From Arthonia radiata (Eukaryota > Ascomycota > Arthoniomycetes > Arthoniales > Arthoniaceae), in contig PSQN01000014.1 of NCBI GenBank assembly GCA_002989075.1, positions 620,001 to 684,000 of the forward strand: a DNA stretch of 64,000 nt. Reading direction: 5' to 3'. Below the pieces are notes generated by a model, which did no database searches, was not told the DNA's origin, and was given only the letters and a program-made list of their open reading frames with translations. A program made the position numbers and the translations under genes. Below, piece by piece: positions 48,395 to 59,700 of the stretch; position 1 is the first letter of the stretch, and each line of letters begins with the position of its first letter.

Positions 48395-51300
48395 ATGCCT
48401 GGCTTGTTCGGCAGCCAGCTACTTGGAAGTGGACGCTATAGCCACAGCGGGATAGGGAACAACGCCATCATGGCAAGCTCACCGGCCAGTCTGCCTGGCA
48501 GCCCTAGCTTTGAGTCTCAAGTCGTCTCGCACTTCGGAATAGCGCCAGGAATATACGGCAGCTTCGTCCCGGGATTCAATACTGTCCGACGTTTTCTTCT
48601 TCAGAAGACGCGGGTGGACATCGGACGTGTAGCTGCTTACGCAGTCCTGGTATTCGCACTCAGCAACAGCGTCAGGTACCTTTATGCAGAAGCCACGAGC
48701 ACCTTTTGGCGCTTTTCCGAGTACTTCATGACCCAGGCAAATATCACGCAGCGAGAGCCGTTGTGCAAGACCTAAATACCAGAAACACACGTGTTGTTTG
48801 CTGACGGATTGTAGACCGAGAGCTAAACACCTGGCTAGCTGCCAAGGTTACGCCGAGCAACACGCGTGTGCTGAGTGCTAGTACAGTCAGTAGTAACACA
48901 TCAGACGTCAAGAGTGCCACATCCGACGGCAACAGTCTTTTCGGCGCCCCTATCATATTTGACGGCTATGGCCGTCAGGTGCGCAGTACAAAACACGGTG
49001 CACAACCTCCTCCTAAAAAACGAGACACATGGGGTGATAATGTTGAGGACAACAGCGGTCGGTCTCCAGCAGTTTTGAACTCGCGCATCCTGAGCTGACG
49101 TTTTCGTAGGTCGCATCCTGCTCAAGCCCGGCGAGAACTCGCGAACTTGGTGAGTCCCAAACCAACCCGATGTCTCATCTTGTTTGGCTCGTTCAGTAGA
49201 CAAAGTGCTGGCGTTGCATTACAGGGCCAGGTTACATCACAAGCCTGCCGCAAGGACTGCTGTATACATTGCTCCTGCTGACACAAATTCTTTATCAGGT
49301 TTCGCCACGAAGGTAATAAACTTGTCTCATCTATCACCGATTGTTACTTACTCAGAACAAAGGCAATTGGTTCTTCTTGCGTGTGAACGAGCAGTATGAT
49401 TACAAATCCGGCAAAGTCAACTCGACGACGCTCAACATATCTTGCCTCGGCTGGTCCTCCCAGCCGCTTCTCGACCTTATGGAAGAAGCCTCGCAATTCT
49501 CCAAGATCGAGGATGATCCTCAGACAGCGATCTGGATGCATCTTGGGAACGCACTTTGGGATCTGTCCGCTGAGCGTCCTGCCCGACCACTGAACACTGT
49601 AGACCTCGACTCGAAGGAAAAGGAAGATCTGATCCAGGACCTGACTCGCTACCTCGCGTCACGGTGAGCATTTTTTCCCTTCTTTTTCTCTTTTCTCTCT
49701 TGGCTGTCTTTCGTGGCTGAAACGGAGGCGCTGTATGAAAACACTCCTTCTGAAAGCAAGACACACACGCTTGTGTGCTCTCTCAGAATGCATTGTGCTG
49801 ACACGTAGCGCTCTAGGCAGTACTACTCAAATGTAAGTGAACAGCTCCACAGTCATTGCAATGGACACATATACTGCGAGATCTGGCTTCAGTGAGCCGA
49901 AGTCGTCTTGAAGGGACGGGTTAATGTCGGCTTCGAACGCTTAATATCGCTCATCTTGCTAACTCGTTGCGATCAGCGCGGCATTCCGTATCGACGTGGC
50001 TACCTTCTCTATGGCCCGCCAGGTACTGGAAAGACATCACTAAGCTCGGCCATCGCTGGAGAGTACAAGCTCGATCTTTATTGCATGTCTCTGAGCGCTA
50101 AGGGAATGACCGATTCTATTCTGGAGCGGCTATTCCGACATCTGCCCGAGCGGTGCGTGGTGCTCTTGGTAAGTCTTTCCGAACCTGTGTCATCGACTCT
50201 TTTGCGGACACGTCGTACTTACTTGATGTAGGAGGATGTTGACGCTGTTGGGGTAACGAAACAAAGACAAGGATTGCGTGACGGTAATAGCATGGCTGAT
50301 GCCCTGGGGCAAGGTCGGACTGACAATCAAAATAGGCGATAGTGAGAGCGATGAAGAAGACTCTGATGACTCAGGAAAGGCTCAGTCTCGGAATCCGAAG
50401 ACTGACAATTATGATAACTTCGGCATTCCTAACAGCCCTCTCACACTATCAGGTTTGCTCAACGTAATTGGTATGCTCCTCCCCCCATTCAATCGATCCG
50501 AAGAAAACCTGACATACTCGTTCTTGCAGACGGCGTCTCCTCCGCCGAAGGCAGGATCCTGATAATGACGACGAATCACCGTGAGAACCTCGACAAGGCG
50601 CTTATCCGCCCCGGTCGGATTGATCGCCAAATTTACATGGGCCATGTTACCCAGGAAGTTGCCAAAGCCATTTTCCTGCGCATGTTCACCCTGTCACCCG
50701 AAGAGGCGAAAATATTGGCGCTAAGAATCAACAAAGTGGAAGAGCTTGGACGGGCAAAGCGACGGCCCAGTGGTATTATTGAGATGGTTGACAATTCGGT
50801 CAAGGGCTCCCCAGCTGTTCGCCCTCTTCGCCACCGAGCTGGCACTCTGGCGACACCAGCGTCGCCAATCTCACCTTTCATGCTTCGCCGTGACACTGGG
50901 AGTGTGTCGGCAAAGGACGATGAGCAAGCTGTCACGAGCCTCGAGGCGTATGCCATGACCTTCGGAAGAAAGATCCCAGAGCACTCACTGTCGCCAGCGG
51001 AAGTGCAGGGTTTCCTCCTCAGGTACCGCGACGACCCACTGCAGGCTCTGACATGCTGCGACACGTGGATTGAGGAAACGATGGCCAAGAAACGCAAGAA
51101 GGATCGCAAAGCTGTCAGGCTCGAAAAGGCACCCGCCGCTAAAGCACGCGAGCAGGGAGCAGACCGAATTGGCGCCTACGCAAGGACGGAACGTCCTCAA
51201 GCAGCGAGAAGGGCCAGCGGAAGACCTCAAAAGCGCACGGAGCCAGAAGAGCGGACCTCTGCTGCAGATGACGATGAGGATGATAATGGTGATGATGATG

Positions 51301-51482
51301 AGGAGGCGGAAGCGGAGGAGGCGGCGGAGGAGGAGGAGGAGGAGGAGGAGGAGGAGGAGGAGGAGGGGCAAAGCGAACAGCCTTCCTATCGGGTTGCCGA
51401 GGTCGAGGACGTTGCAGAATACGATGAGAACGACCCTGAAAGACAAATAGATCGAAAATTGAACATGGTGGAGATGTGGTGA
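48395..51482 (+). CDS. BCS1-like AAA ATPase, ten exons
   Basis: Exons 48395-48764, 48815-49057, 49110-49149, 49299-49312, 49363-49663, 49817-49832, 49977-50168, 50232-50283, 50336-50470 and 50530-51482 give 771 aa in frame. N-terminal BCS1_N part: a membrane helix (about 78-95) and the LYRELNTWLA block, then FRHEGNWFFLRVNEQ. AAA part: RGIPYRRGYLLYGPPGTGKTS (Walker A 341-348), VVLLEDVDAVG (Walker B), ILIMTTNH and LIRPGRIDRQIYMGHV. BCS1 itself inserts the Rieske protein into mitochondrial complex III, but fungi have many BCS1-like paralogues. This one has a long divergent basic/acidic tail (poly-Glu near the end), so the exact role is open. Intron 1 must be GC-AG to keep frame. Exons of 14 and 16 nt are microexons. 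ATG 48,470 is an alternative start. Confidence 0.85.
48765..48814 (+). other. GC-AG intron (BCS1-like intron 1)
   Basis: The donor is T|GCAAGA and the acceptor TTGTAG, 50 nt, with CTGAC 9 nt before the acceptor. It is the only splice found here that connects the two conserved frames and yields the family block PLYRELNTWLA. The nearby GT (at 48,763) leaves the wrong frame. Confidence 0.65.
49664..49816 (+). other. introner-like intron (BCS1-like intron 5)
   Basis: A 153-nt intron whose last 70 nt resemble MFS intron 3 (53,416-53,571). The block TGCTCTCTCAG, then ATGCATT, then GTGCTGACACGTAGC matches about 30 of 34 positions by eye. The branch-point motif GTGCTGACAC is at 49,795-49,804. The 5' part is pyrimidine-rich. 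Confidence 0.65.
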
Positions 51483-51648
51483 GGGAGGAGGAGGAGGAGG
51501 AGGAGGAGGAGGAGGAGGAGGAGGAGGAGAGGCAAAGCGAACAGCCTTCCTATCGGGTTGCCGAGGTCGAGGACGTTGCAGAATACGATGAGAACGACCC
51601 TGAAAGACAAATAGATCGAAAATTGAACATGGTGGAGATGTGGTGAGA
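51334..51648. repeat. GGA microsatellites and 164-bp tandem duplication at the gene end
   Basis: A GGA/GAG array (about 51,300-51,365) encoding poly-Glu is followed by the last 116 bases of the BCS1-like gene (51,369-51,484, including its TGA). A second GGA array (51,485-51,530) is followed by a perfect second copy of those 116 bases (51,533-51,648). The unit period is 164 bp. The second copy lies after the stop codon, so the protein uses only the first. Confidence 0.92.
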
Positions 51649-52105
51649 GAGGCAGTAGAGGATAGCTGCCAAGTGTCAGATTGAGTTGCCGGGCACACGG
51701 GCGTCGCAAAGAGCCACTGACCACCAGCAGAGCATCGGCTGAGAACAAGTATTACCCTTTTTTAATGGAAGTTGTGCTACGCAAGCTCTTGAGTGTTCAA
51801 CAGTTTTCTTGACTACTATTCGGGTTTGGGGTTTGTGCTCAACAAGTTCGTCGTGCCGCTTCGGAAACCGATCCTGACACATGCGATATCGTCGGTCGAC
51901 CGAAGCTCCGTTGCTCTCATACATCAGCTATCTCGTCGTGTTCCTCTAACGTCGTCCACCATGTCCACACAGATTTTCCATTTGCCTCTTCTTGTTTGCG
52001 CTACCATCGTCCTCTTTAGATGCTGGGTCGTTCACCGCAACGCTGCGACAGCCTCGCATCCTTGGCCACGGGCACCACGAGTATCGCTTTCGAGCGGAGA
52101 GTCAC
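51649..52105. promoter_or_regulatory. upstream region of the MFS transporter gene
   Basis: About 460 bp between the duplicated 3' end and the transporter start. A short frame at 51,961 (MSTQIFHLPLLVC...) could be an extra upstream exon but joins to nothing conserved. Otherwise nothing is recognised. Confidence 0.4.
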
Positions 52106-53987
52106 ATGTCTGACGCCGTTCAATTCCCACCGGGCGACAAAGCCAACCCCAGGAATTGGCCAGAATGGCGCAAATGGTCTATAGTCGGCATCATCATTCC
52201 AATTGATCTTACAGTCAGCTGGGGTGCCTCGGGATTCTCGCCAGCGCAGATGAAGTTTCAATCCGACTTCGGTGTGTCATCCGAGGTTGCTGAGCTTGGT
52301 CTCAGTCTCTATGTATTGGGGCTTGCACTTGCGCCAATGTGTCTCGCGCCTCTCAGCGAATACTTCGGCCGCTCGTCAATCTATATTGGGTCTTATGGCA
52401 TCTTCTTGGTCTTTCTTCTAGGCACCGCGTTGGTGCAGACTCTCAGCGGCTTTCTAGCACTGAGATTACTGTCAGGATTGTTTTCTGCTGTGACTATAGG
52501 TGAGTGTGCTTGCATGTGTGGCCATTAATGATAGATTGATACTGAGAAGACGAGCGAAGCCAACTTTGGCGGCACTATAGCCGATCTCTGGCCTCACCAG
52601 TCTACTGGAATGCCCATGAGTCTGTTCCTGTAGGTCAGGAGCATTCCAAATACTTCTTGTCAGCAGCCCTTTCTTGCTCGAGGTAGCATCGCTTGAAGGC
52701 TATCATGGGTTTATTTTGGCAATGGCTGCTGCGAGGTCACTAAGCTGACGTCTTTCCCCACAGTTGGGCTGCTACGTGCGGAAGTCCGTCAGGCTACTTC
52801 TTACTGTCTTTCGTCGCTCAATATCGAGATTGGCGATATGTCTTCTGGGCTCTGCTGGGCATTTGCGGCGGGCTTTGGGTCTTGATGGTCGTCATACTGA
52901 AGGAGACGCGTCATACGACTATTCTGCAAGCCCGAGCCATGAAGGCTATGAAAAGCAAGCAGAAAGACACAGTGGCCGCAAACGATGATGTCAGCCCAGA
53001 TAGTCCTGAGATCATCTACAACAAATTGACCAGCCATCGCAGTGCGCGAGAGCTGTTCAAGGTGTCATTAGGCAGACCTTTTCGATTTTTGCTTACCGAA
53101 GCCATCATTGTCTTTGGCGCGTTATACAATGGGTATCTGTATGGCTTGAGCTTTCTCTTCAACACCGCTTTTTCAATCGTGTTTGGCACGATGGGCCACG
53201 GCTTCAAGACCTATCAAGTGGGCCTAGCATTCCTCGGTATTTGCTTTGGCATCACGATGGGGCCTGTCACAAACTTGTGGCAAGAGCGATACTACCAGCG
53301 CAAGACACAGGGCAGGCATGACCTGAACATCCCGGAGGCGCGCGTTCAGCTGGGCCAGATCGCGGCAATAGCGCATCCGGTGAGTCTCTTCTGGTTTGCT
53401 TGGACGAGTTACAAGGTAAGTCCACAGTCGACACACTATTTCTATTGTAATCTCTTGAGGGCCTTCCACTCGTTGCAATGAGGGCACCGTCTGAACGAGC
53501 CCGTTCTGAACGCAAACACACTTGCGTGTATGCTCTCTTAGGATGGGTTGTGCTGACACGTAGCACTTCAGTCGATCCACCCCGTGGTGCCCATACTGGC
53601 GTCTGCACTCTGGGGCTGGTCTTTTTACACCTTAATCCTGATGACGTGAGTCTGTCATCCTATCTATTGACTGGAAGTGCTAACAGCAACTCAAGCTACA
53701 TGTACACCGAGGATTCATATGGCGTTTACTCCGCTTCTGCGCTTGCAGGTCTAGGATTGATCAGAAACTTGGCAGGCGCAGGATTCCCGCTCTTTGGCAT
53801 GCAGATGTTTCACAGATTAGGAAACCAGTGGGCGGCGTCACTTCTGGCGTTTCTCGCGGTGCTGCTCGTTCCGATACCGTTCATCTTATCTCGGTATGGA
53901 CTGCGATTACGGCGCAAGAGCCCTTGGGCAAGCAAGCATATTACGCAAGAAGCCGGAGAGGACGGACAGCGCCCTATGAACGATTAA
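52106..53987 (+). CDS. MFS transporter, DHA1 (drug:H+ antiporter-1) type
   Basis: Exons 52106-52499, 52560-52629, 52764-53415, 53572-53645 and 53696-53987 give 493 aa. The start MSDAVQFPPGDKANPRNWPEWRKW is the usual cytosolic lead into helix 1 of fungal DHA1 transporters. Then come the helix 2-3 loop LAPLSEYFGRSSIYIGSY (the MFS motif A position), NFGGTIADLWPHQSTGMPMSLFL, a central loop with LKETRHTTIL (the family PET-R motif) and AARELFKVSLGRPFRFLLTE. The end is SYGVYSASALAGLGLIRNLAGAGFPLFGMQMF. About 12 transmembrane helices are expected. It would export small molecules at the plasma membrane; the substrate cannot be told. Introns 2 and 3 are long (134 and 156 nt). The last acceptor could also be the AG at 53,686, adding three residues. 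Confidence 0.87.
53416..53571 (+). other. introner-like intron (MFS intron 3)
   Basis: A 156-nt intron related in its 3' half to BCS1-like intron 5, 3.7 kb away in an unrelated gene. GTGCTGACAC lies at 53,550-53,559, and the shared stretch runs from TTCTGAA (about 53,505) to the acceptor. Confidence 0.65.
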
Positions 53988-54515
53988 AGACATGTCGTGC
54001 CTTAGCACGTAATCACAATCATTTGATGGCCCAAGGCTGATGCAGAGAAGTCGTGGCGGAAGAACAGCAGGACCATGTTTCTCTTATACAGCAAAGACCT
54101 TGATTGCAAGCTCTGAAAGCACGCTGGAACGTATCTGAGGTCTTGTTGAATGTTTTCGACACCTCAGCTGGGCTCTTACTATTGATCTTATGGGGACGGG
54201 AGAGGTTGACTCCATACAAACATGTTAGGCCTTTCTATGCCCCGGTCTTGGCCCGTTAGCTTTTGGCAGCGCCTTTTTTCTTGATCGCTCTCGTTCTCGA
54301 ATATTCTCCGAATGCAGCTCCACAGCGATAGCGCCCTTGCAGCGACATAAAGCTTGGCATAAAGCTTGGCATCCGTCTCGAGACTAGTGCATCATCCTTG
54401 TCTTAAAGTTGGCAAGCGAGCGTCATCCCACTTCGATTCCTCCCTCGACTCTAGTGAACTCGCGCCATACCTTGAGACTCTTTGTGCCACCGAAGACGAT
54501 TAACGATCGCTCGCC
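53988..54515. other. intergenic region upstream of the Q/P-rich gene
   Basis: About 530 bp with no convincing gene. A 13-bp tandem pair containing ATAAAGCTTGGC lies near 54,345-54,372. It presumably holds the promoter of the downstream gene. Confidence 0.4.
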
Positions 54516-56392
54516 ATGTCAACGCAAGCTCCTTCCGGTCGCAAGCGGCTCTCCTTCCAAAACTTCTCTCGACGCCTGAGCCGACAGTCCAGAAGCACAC
54601 CCTCCGAAGCTGGCGTACCACAGCAAAGCGCAGCAACACCAGCACATCACGAAGCCGCGCCACAAGCTGCGGCACTTCAGTCTACTCAGCCGACAGGTGT
54701 TGCACCACAGAATGGAGCTTCATCTCAACAGTATGGGGCCATGCCACAGACTGCCCCCGCGCCGTACCAGCAAGGAGGCGCATCTCAGGCATACAGTCAC
54801 CAACCACAGCAGCGCGGGACTTTGCCGCAACAAAACGCGGTCGTGTCTCCACAGCACGGCAGTTTTCCACATCAAACTCCACCGGCGCCGTACCAGCAGG
54901 GAGGCTTCTCGGAGGCAGATGGAGTTCCGTCGCCGCACCACGAAGGCCTGCCGCAACAAAATGCGGCCATGTTTCCACAGCACGGCAGTCTGCCACATCA
55001 AACTACATCGGCTCCGTATGCGCAGGGAGGCTTCGCGCAAGCAAATGGGGCTTCGTCGCAGCAGCAGCATGAGAGCACGTCGCACCGACACGTTGTTCCC
55101 CCTCACCAGCAAGGCAGTATGCCACAACAGAATATGTCTTTTCCACAGCAACAACTACCCTTACAGCAGACAAGTCAACCCTTCCCACAGCAACAACTAC
55201 CCTTACAGCAGACAAGTCAACCCTTCCCACAGCAGCAAACCAATCTACCACAGCACAACCCGCCTGCTCCATATCAGCACGATGGCTTGTCGCAACCGAA
55301 TGGTGCGATGCCTCCTCAGCATGGGAGCTCAATAGCTCAGGATGGAGCTGCGCCGAGAGAGCATGCTGGTGTGATGTCACAGCACGGTAACATGCCACAG
55401 CAGCAAGAGTCTTTGTACCCTGGCAATGGCCCACCAACCGGGTATAATGAATCCGTACCGCAATCGAATGGAACCATACCTACGCAAGGCATGCACGCTG
55501 CACCTCAATCGACGATGGGAACTCAGCACGACGGCCTGCGTGAGCAGCAGCAGGGAATAACGGGGACAGCCATACCTGCTCAAGCGGGCACTGGCACGTC
55601 TGCTGGACTGACGCCAGCGACTACATCTGAAAAGCCCTTGGGCGCATCGGCTACTCCATCTCGTACACCATCGACCGTGCAACTACGACCACCAATGACA
55701 CACCGTAAATTTTCCTCCCTTCATTCGTCCTCCTCGGGGTTTCGCCTCCCAGATCTACCGTGGCTTTGTGGCACATGGGTGAGTGCCATTTCGCTCTAAA
55801 GATGGCAACTGCTAACAGAAAATGTCAGCATGTCACGCATAGCACGTTACCGATGTGGAAGAACAAGCGCAATGTCCGCATCTCATACACCCGATTGGAC
55901 GGTAACCTACTCGACGACCTCGTCACATATCAGAACATGGACAGCACAGAAGTGAAGTCAGTGCATGGCATTGATACCCCTAAGAAGGACGGTGCATATG
56001 TCTGGCGAGGTAAAGGGTTTCTGAAAGTTGCATCGTCCAAGTGGGAAGTGCTTGGCTGGGGAGGTGGCGGCTCTCATGTTGTTCCGACAAACACAACGAG
56101 CACGCAGACCGTGAAGATGCAAAGCCCTGCTCAGCAAGCAGAAGATGATGACTCGGAACAATGGGTCGTGACGTATTTCGCAAAGACGCGTTTTACGCCT
56201 GCTGGCATCGACGTCTACTCGCGCAAGAGGACTGGTCTTAGCCCTCCAACTATGGAGAAGCTCATTATGGCACTGGCTGGATTGGACGGCAGGACGAGCA
56301 AAGATGCAACGCCTACTAACGATCTAGGAAAGATGGTTGATCAGGTTTTCCAGGTCCAAATAGACGATGCGCGCGCTGACACGGTTGAGTAG
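54516..56392 (+). CDS. Gln/Pro-rich protein with conserved C-terminal domain
   Basis: Two exons, 54516-55778 and 55829-56392, with a 50-nt intron (CTAAC branch), give 608 aa. Residues 1-30 are basic (GRKRLSFQNFSRRLSRQSR). Residues 30-390 are low complexity built from degenerate repeats of the type PQQxxxxPxHxxxPAPYQQGG. The C-terminal 210 residues are well ordered: LPWLCGTWHVTHSTLPMWK, KRNVRISYTRLDGNLLDDLVTYQN, GAYVWRGKGFLKVASSKWEVLGWG and WVVTYFAKTRFTPAGIDVYSR. The G-x-W start followed by alternating strands looks like a lipocalin/calycin-type barrel, which is inference from pattern only; no catalytic motif is seen. I know this domain only as a conserved fungal hypothetical. The exon 1 frame alone would end shortly after the GTW, so the splice is well supported. 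Confidence 0.82.
55146..55235 (+). repeat. 42-bp perfect tandem repeat within the Q/P-rich gene
   Basis: Two adjacent copies of a 42-bp unit encode QQLPLQQTSQPFPQ (14 aa) without change, followed by the beginning of a third. The lack of synonymous differences implies recent duplication. It sits inside a broader region of older, diverged Gln-rich repeats. Confidence 0.85.
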
Positions 56393-56781
56393 AAGATGCG
56401 GCCGTTGACACGTGCGAGCTGTTAATGCCATGTTGCTACGATGATCTATGATTACACCAAAAGACACATGTTCACACAGCCTGTTTCAAAGATTGTCTAG
56501 GCCTCAAAGAAAGCGCTCTGGGGCGGCGCCATCGCCCTGACTGCCAGGCAGTAGTTATCGCGCAACAGAGCAGAATATGTGGGGGCTCTTACACAAACCT
56601 CTTTGTTCAAATTTAATCAGTGTGTTCTGCAAGCGTCACGGAGCACAATGACTCTGATCTTCTCATTTTCCTGAATTTGTCGTCAACAAAGAATTGTTCA
56701 AGATGCTGAAGTCATTTCTTCTGACTGAATGCTGGCCGTCGCCAAGCGTTAGAAGCAGATCTCACACGACGTGCTGGCAAC
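56393..56781. other. intergenic region upstream of the caspase-like gene
   Basis: About 390 bp with no gene recognised; presumably the promoter of the caspase-like gene. Confidence 0.4.
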
Positions 56782-59700
56782 ATGGCCGATGCAAGAGACA
56801 CTGGTCCTCAAGTGAAGGCCGCAGGGGAATCTGAAGACCCTCAAGCGCCCAGGAAGCCGAGGAAGCTGCAAAAGAGAGCACCACAAGCCCCGAAAGCCAG
56901 CACCGATCCTGAATATTTGGAGCGCCAATTGCAAGATGCAAAGAACAAAAGCCGCGCATCTCAGCTTAAGTTGCGCAATGCTGAAGCATCGACAAAATCG
57001 GCTGCCGAGGAACTACTGCGAGCGGAGAGGCACCGGCGCTTTTTTGAGGGAAGGAAGCAATCTCTTGAGTCGAAGAAGCGGGACGAAAAGAAGGACAGGG
57101 CCCAGGTCGACTCACGAAAGCATTTGCTAAGCTCACTGCGGCCCCATCGGCCAAGCTTCGATGCTGATGAGTCCAACGAGACCGAATACGCCGACGTCCG
57201 TGCGTTAATCTTGGAGAGCGCAACGTGCGTTGACGGAAGAGCACGCTCACTACAGAGGCTGTTGCGACAAGACTTCGGTTTCTTCACGGCGTCAGAAAAG
57301 CTTTCCCTCAGAAGCCAAAAGTCGTGGACTCCTACCAAGGAGGAACTTTACCAACGCGGGCTCGTTGTTGAAAACCGCGGCACAGTCTTATACTACGTCC
57401 ATTACATCGATAATGAAGACAGACGCTACTCCGACGTGGCACTTAGCTCTCTGAGGTTAGATACAGGTGATTACTTGGGGTCAAGATACTAATGCGGAAG
57501 ACCAGGTCAATTGTTCCGACCCTCGCCAAAGCCTCGAACAATGCAACGAATCATCATGTGTTGGTCATCGCAGACTCCCATTCGCCCATCGATTGTTCGG
57601 ATTGGAAAGGGCTTGAGAACGTCAAGGTAATCTCCAGAAATGAATTCTGCACGAGCTCACTAACCCGGGGACTTATCAATACATTGGAAGCATATAAAGC
57701 GTCCAAGCTCAGCGACGAAGCGCCGAACGGAGTAAGCGTAGGCGACCTTATCATGGGACTGCAGAAAGACCTACCATCAAAGACTATTCATCATTGGAGA
57801 TCGAGCGAGTCAAGGTAAGTTCATCGCGTCACTGTCTGCCGTCTTGCATTTCTTTGTGATAAAGTTGGCGGTTTGCTGTTCCCCTTTGCCTAGTAAAGGC
57901 TGTATTTTATGCAACAGGCTCTTACGAACACGATCTGCACACCGACTTTGCTAATCTTTCGGTCTGATAGCACCTCTCTTTTTCTCAAGCCAAACGCTCT
58001 GTTCTCTCAATCCGAAGGGGAAAGCGAATTCTATGCCATGCCAATCAACCCTCGCCCACCTCGAGAACACAAAGAAGTCCACGTATTGTCCATTCGGTGG
58101 TCTGAATCGCAAGGCAAGTCTCAGAGCCCACGAGATCCCCCTTCGCTCTCCGCAAATGGAAGACTGAGCAGCAGGTGTGCTGCCAATCTCTCCGGAGCAC
58201 CCTTATGAAGCATAAACACTCGAGAAGAGGCTGTGCTGACACTCCAATCTTAGAAATTCTCAAAGAGGTGCCCAAGCTGTCAGAGGAAGTATTGGAGAAA
58301 CTTGTGGGTGCGAACGAGTACCTTCAAAGGGAGCAGCTGGAGAGCGCTTTCAAACGCAAGGTCGAATTGGAGAAATATACAACACAGGCTTCTCAAAAAT
58401 TATTGAGCACGCTCTTGCGACAGGCATATTTCTGTGAAGTCCATGAGATCTTCCTTGAAAGCGATCGCTTTGATGTGGAAGTCTACTATCGGTTCAAGAA
58501 GACCCTTTCGAAACTCTGCGACCAATATGGAGGTAAGTTGTACCGTGAAGAGCAATCGTTCCCAAGTACCACAATATCTCTTATCTTCATTTGTGCAAAG
58601 CCCGTTCATAACAGATGTTACTGACTCCCGGCTTTATAGACGATCCGGACGACCTATTAATCATCCACTATAGTGGACACGGCGGATTTGACAGTGAGAC
58701 AGAAGAACGCTCCACTCCGTTCATACTTGCACCTGTAGCAGGAGCGCGAGGTCGATTGGACTTTGGCAGAATGATGGAGTATAGTCACGACCGTGCCAGA
58801 TGCGACACTCTTTACATCCTAAACTGCTGTGATGCAGACGGGGCAGTCGCTTCACTTAGACTTCATGAGGATATTACTGAAGATCTATCTGGTGCGATCA
58901 AAGCCGATGCGGCTGCACATACCGTTCAATATAAGAAAGAAGAGGTACTTGCTGCCTGCTCTCGAGGAAATCTCGCAACGACATATTTTATGGAGGGCCT
59001 GGAGGCCTTCATCACACGCCATTTGCGAGCCGTACTGAAGGAAGGCCCGCCCGTGTCTATATCTCATCTCCAGGCTCGTATCAGCACTGAGTATGAGGCG
59101 GATGCAGCGCCCGTACGCGTTGCAATCGCCGGGGGAAGCTTTTCTGACGATTCTATCATCCTGCAACCATGCTACAATAAAGTGCGGAAAGACGTGGCAA
59201 AAGTGATGGCCGAAGAGCCGCCCCTCAAGTCGGGCGAGATAATTGTAGTCATCTTGAAGCACACGCGTACAGATTCGAAGGATATTGCCGACCAAGCAAT
59301 CACATTGGTCTGTTCTCAGCGACGCCGGATGCACTTCCTCTTCGAACAGTATGCGGATAGAGTGGCGGGCTCGATCATATGTTCTCATGGCAAGTATGGA
59401 GACGAGAAATTCAACGACATCAACGATCTGAGCATGAAAGCCAGCGGCTCAATAATCACTCTTGCACAGTCCAAAGAAATTTGCGTGGGTGACCTCACTG
59501 CGGTCGACAACGTCGTGGTCTGTGAGGCCTTGGTAAAAGGCGATATCTGCGTAGAGTGGGACTCGTGCCTACAACATCTCGTAGAAGATGTTCCAGGTGA
59601 GCCTCAGAGCATCGTCCCGTGTCTCTTCTCCCTCCAAAGCAATGTCTAGTAGCTAGTACGCTGGCGCCTGCTCAATGCATCTTGCTTCAAGCATGAAGCA

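Noticed and set aside
50985-51748. Open frames with long poly-Leu, poly-Pro or poly-Arg runs around the GGA arrays
   Set aside because: Products of reading the GGA/TCC microsatellites in other frames; no domain beyond the repeat.
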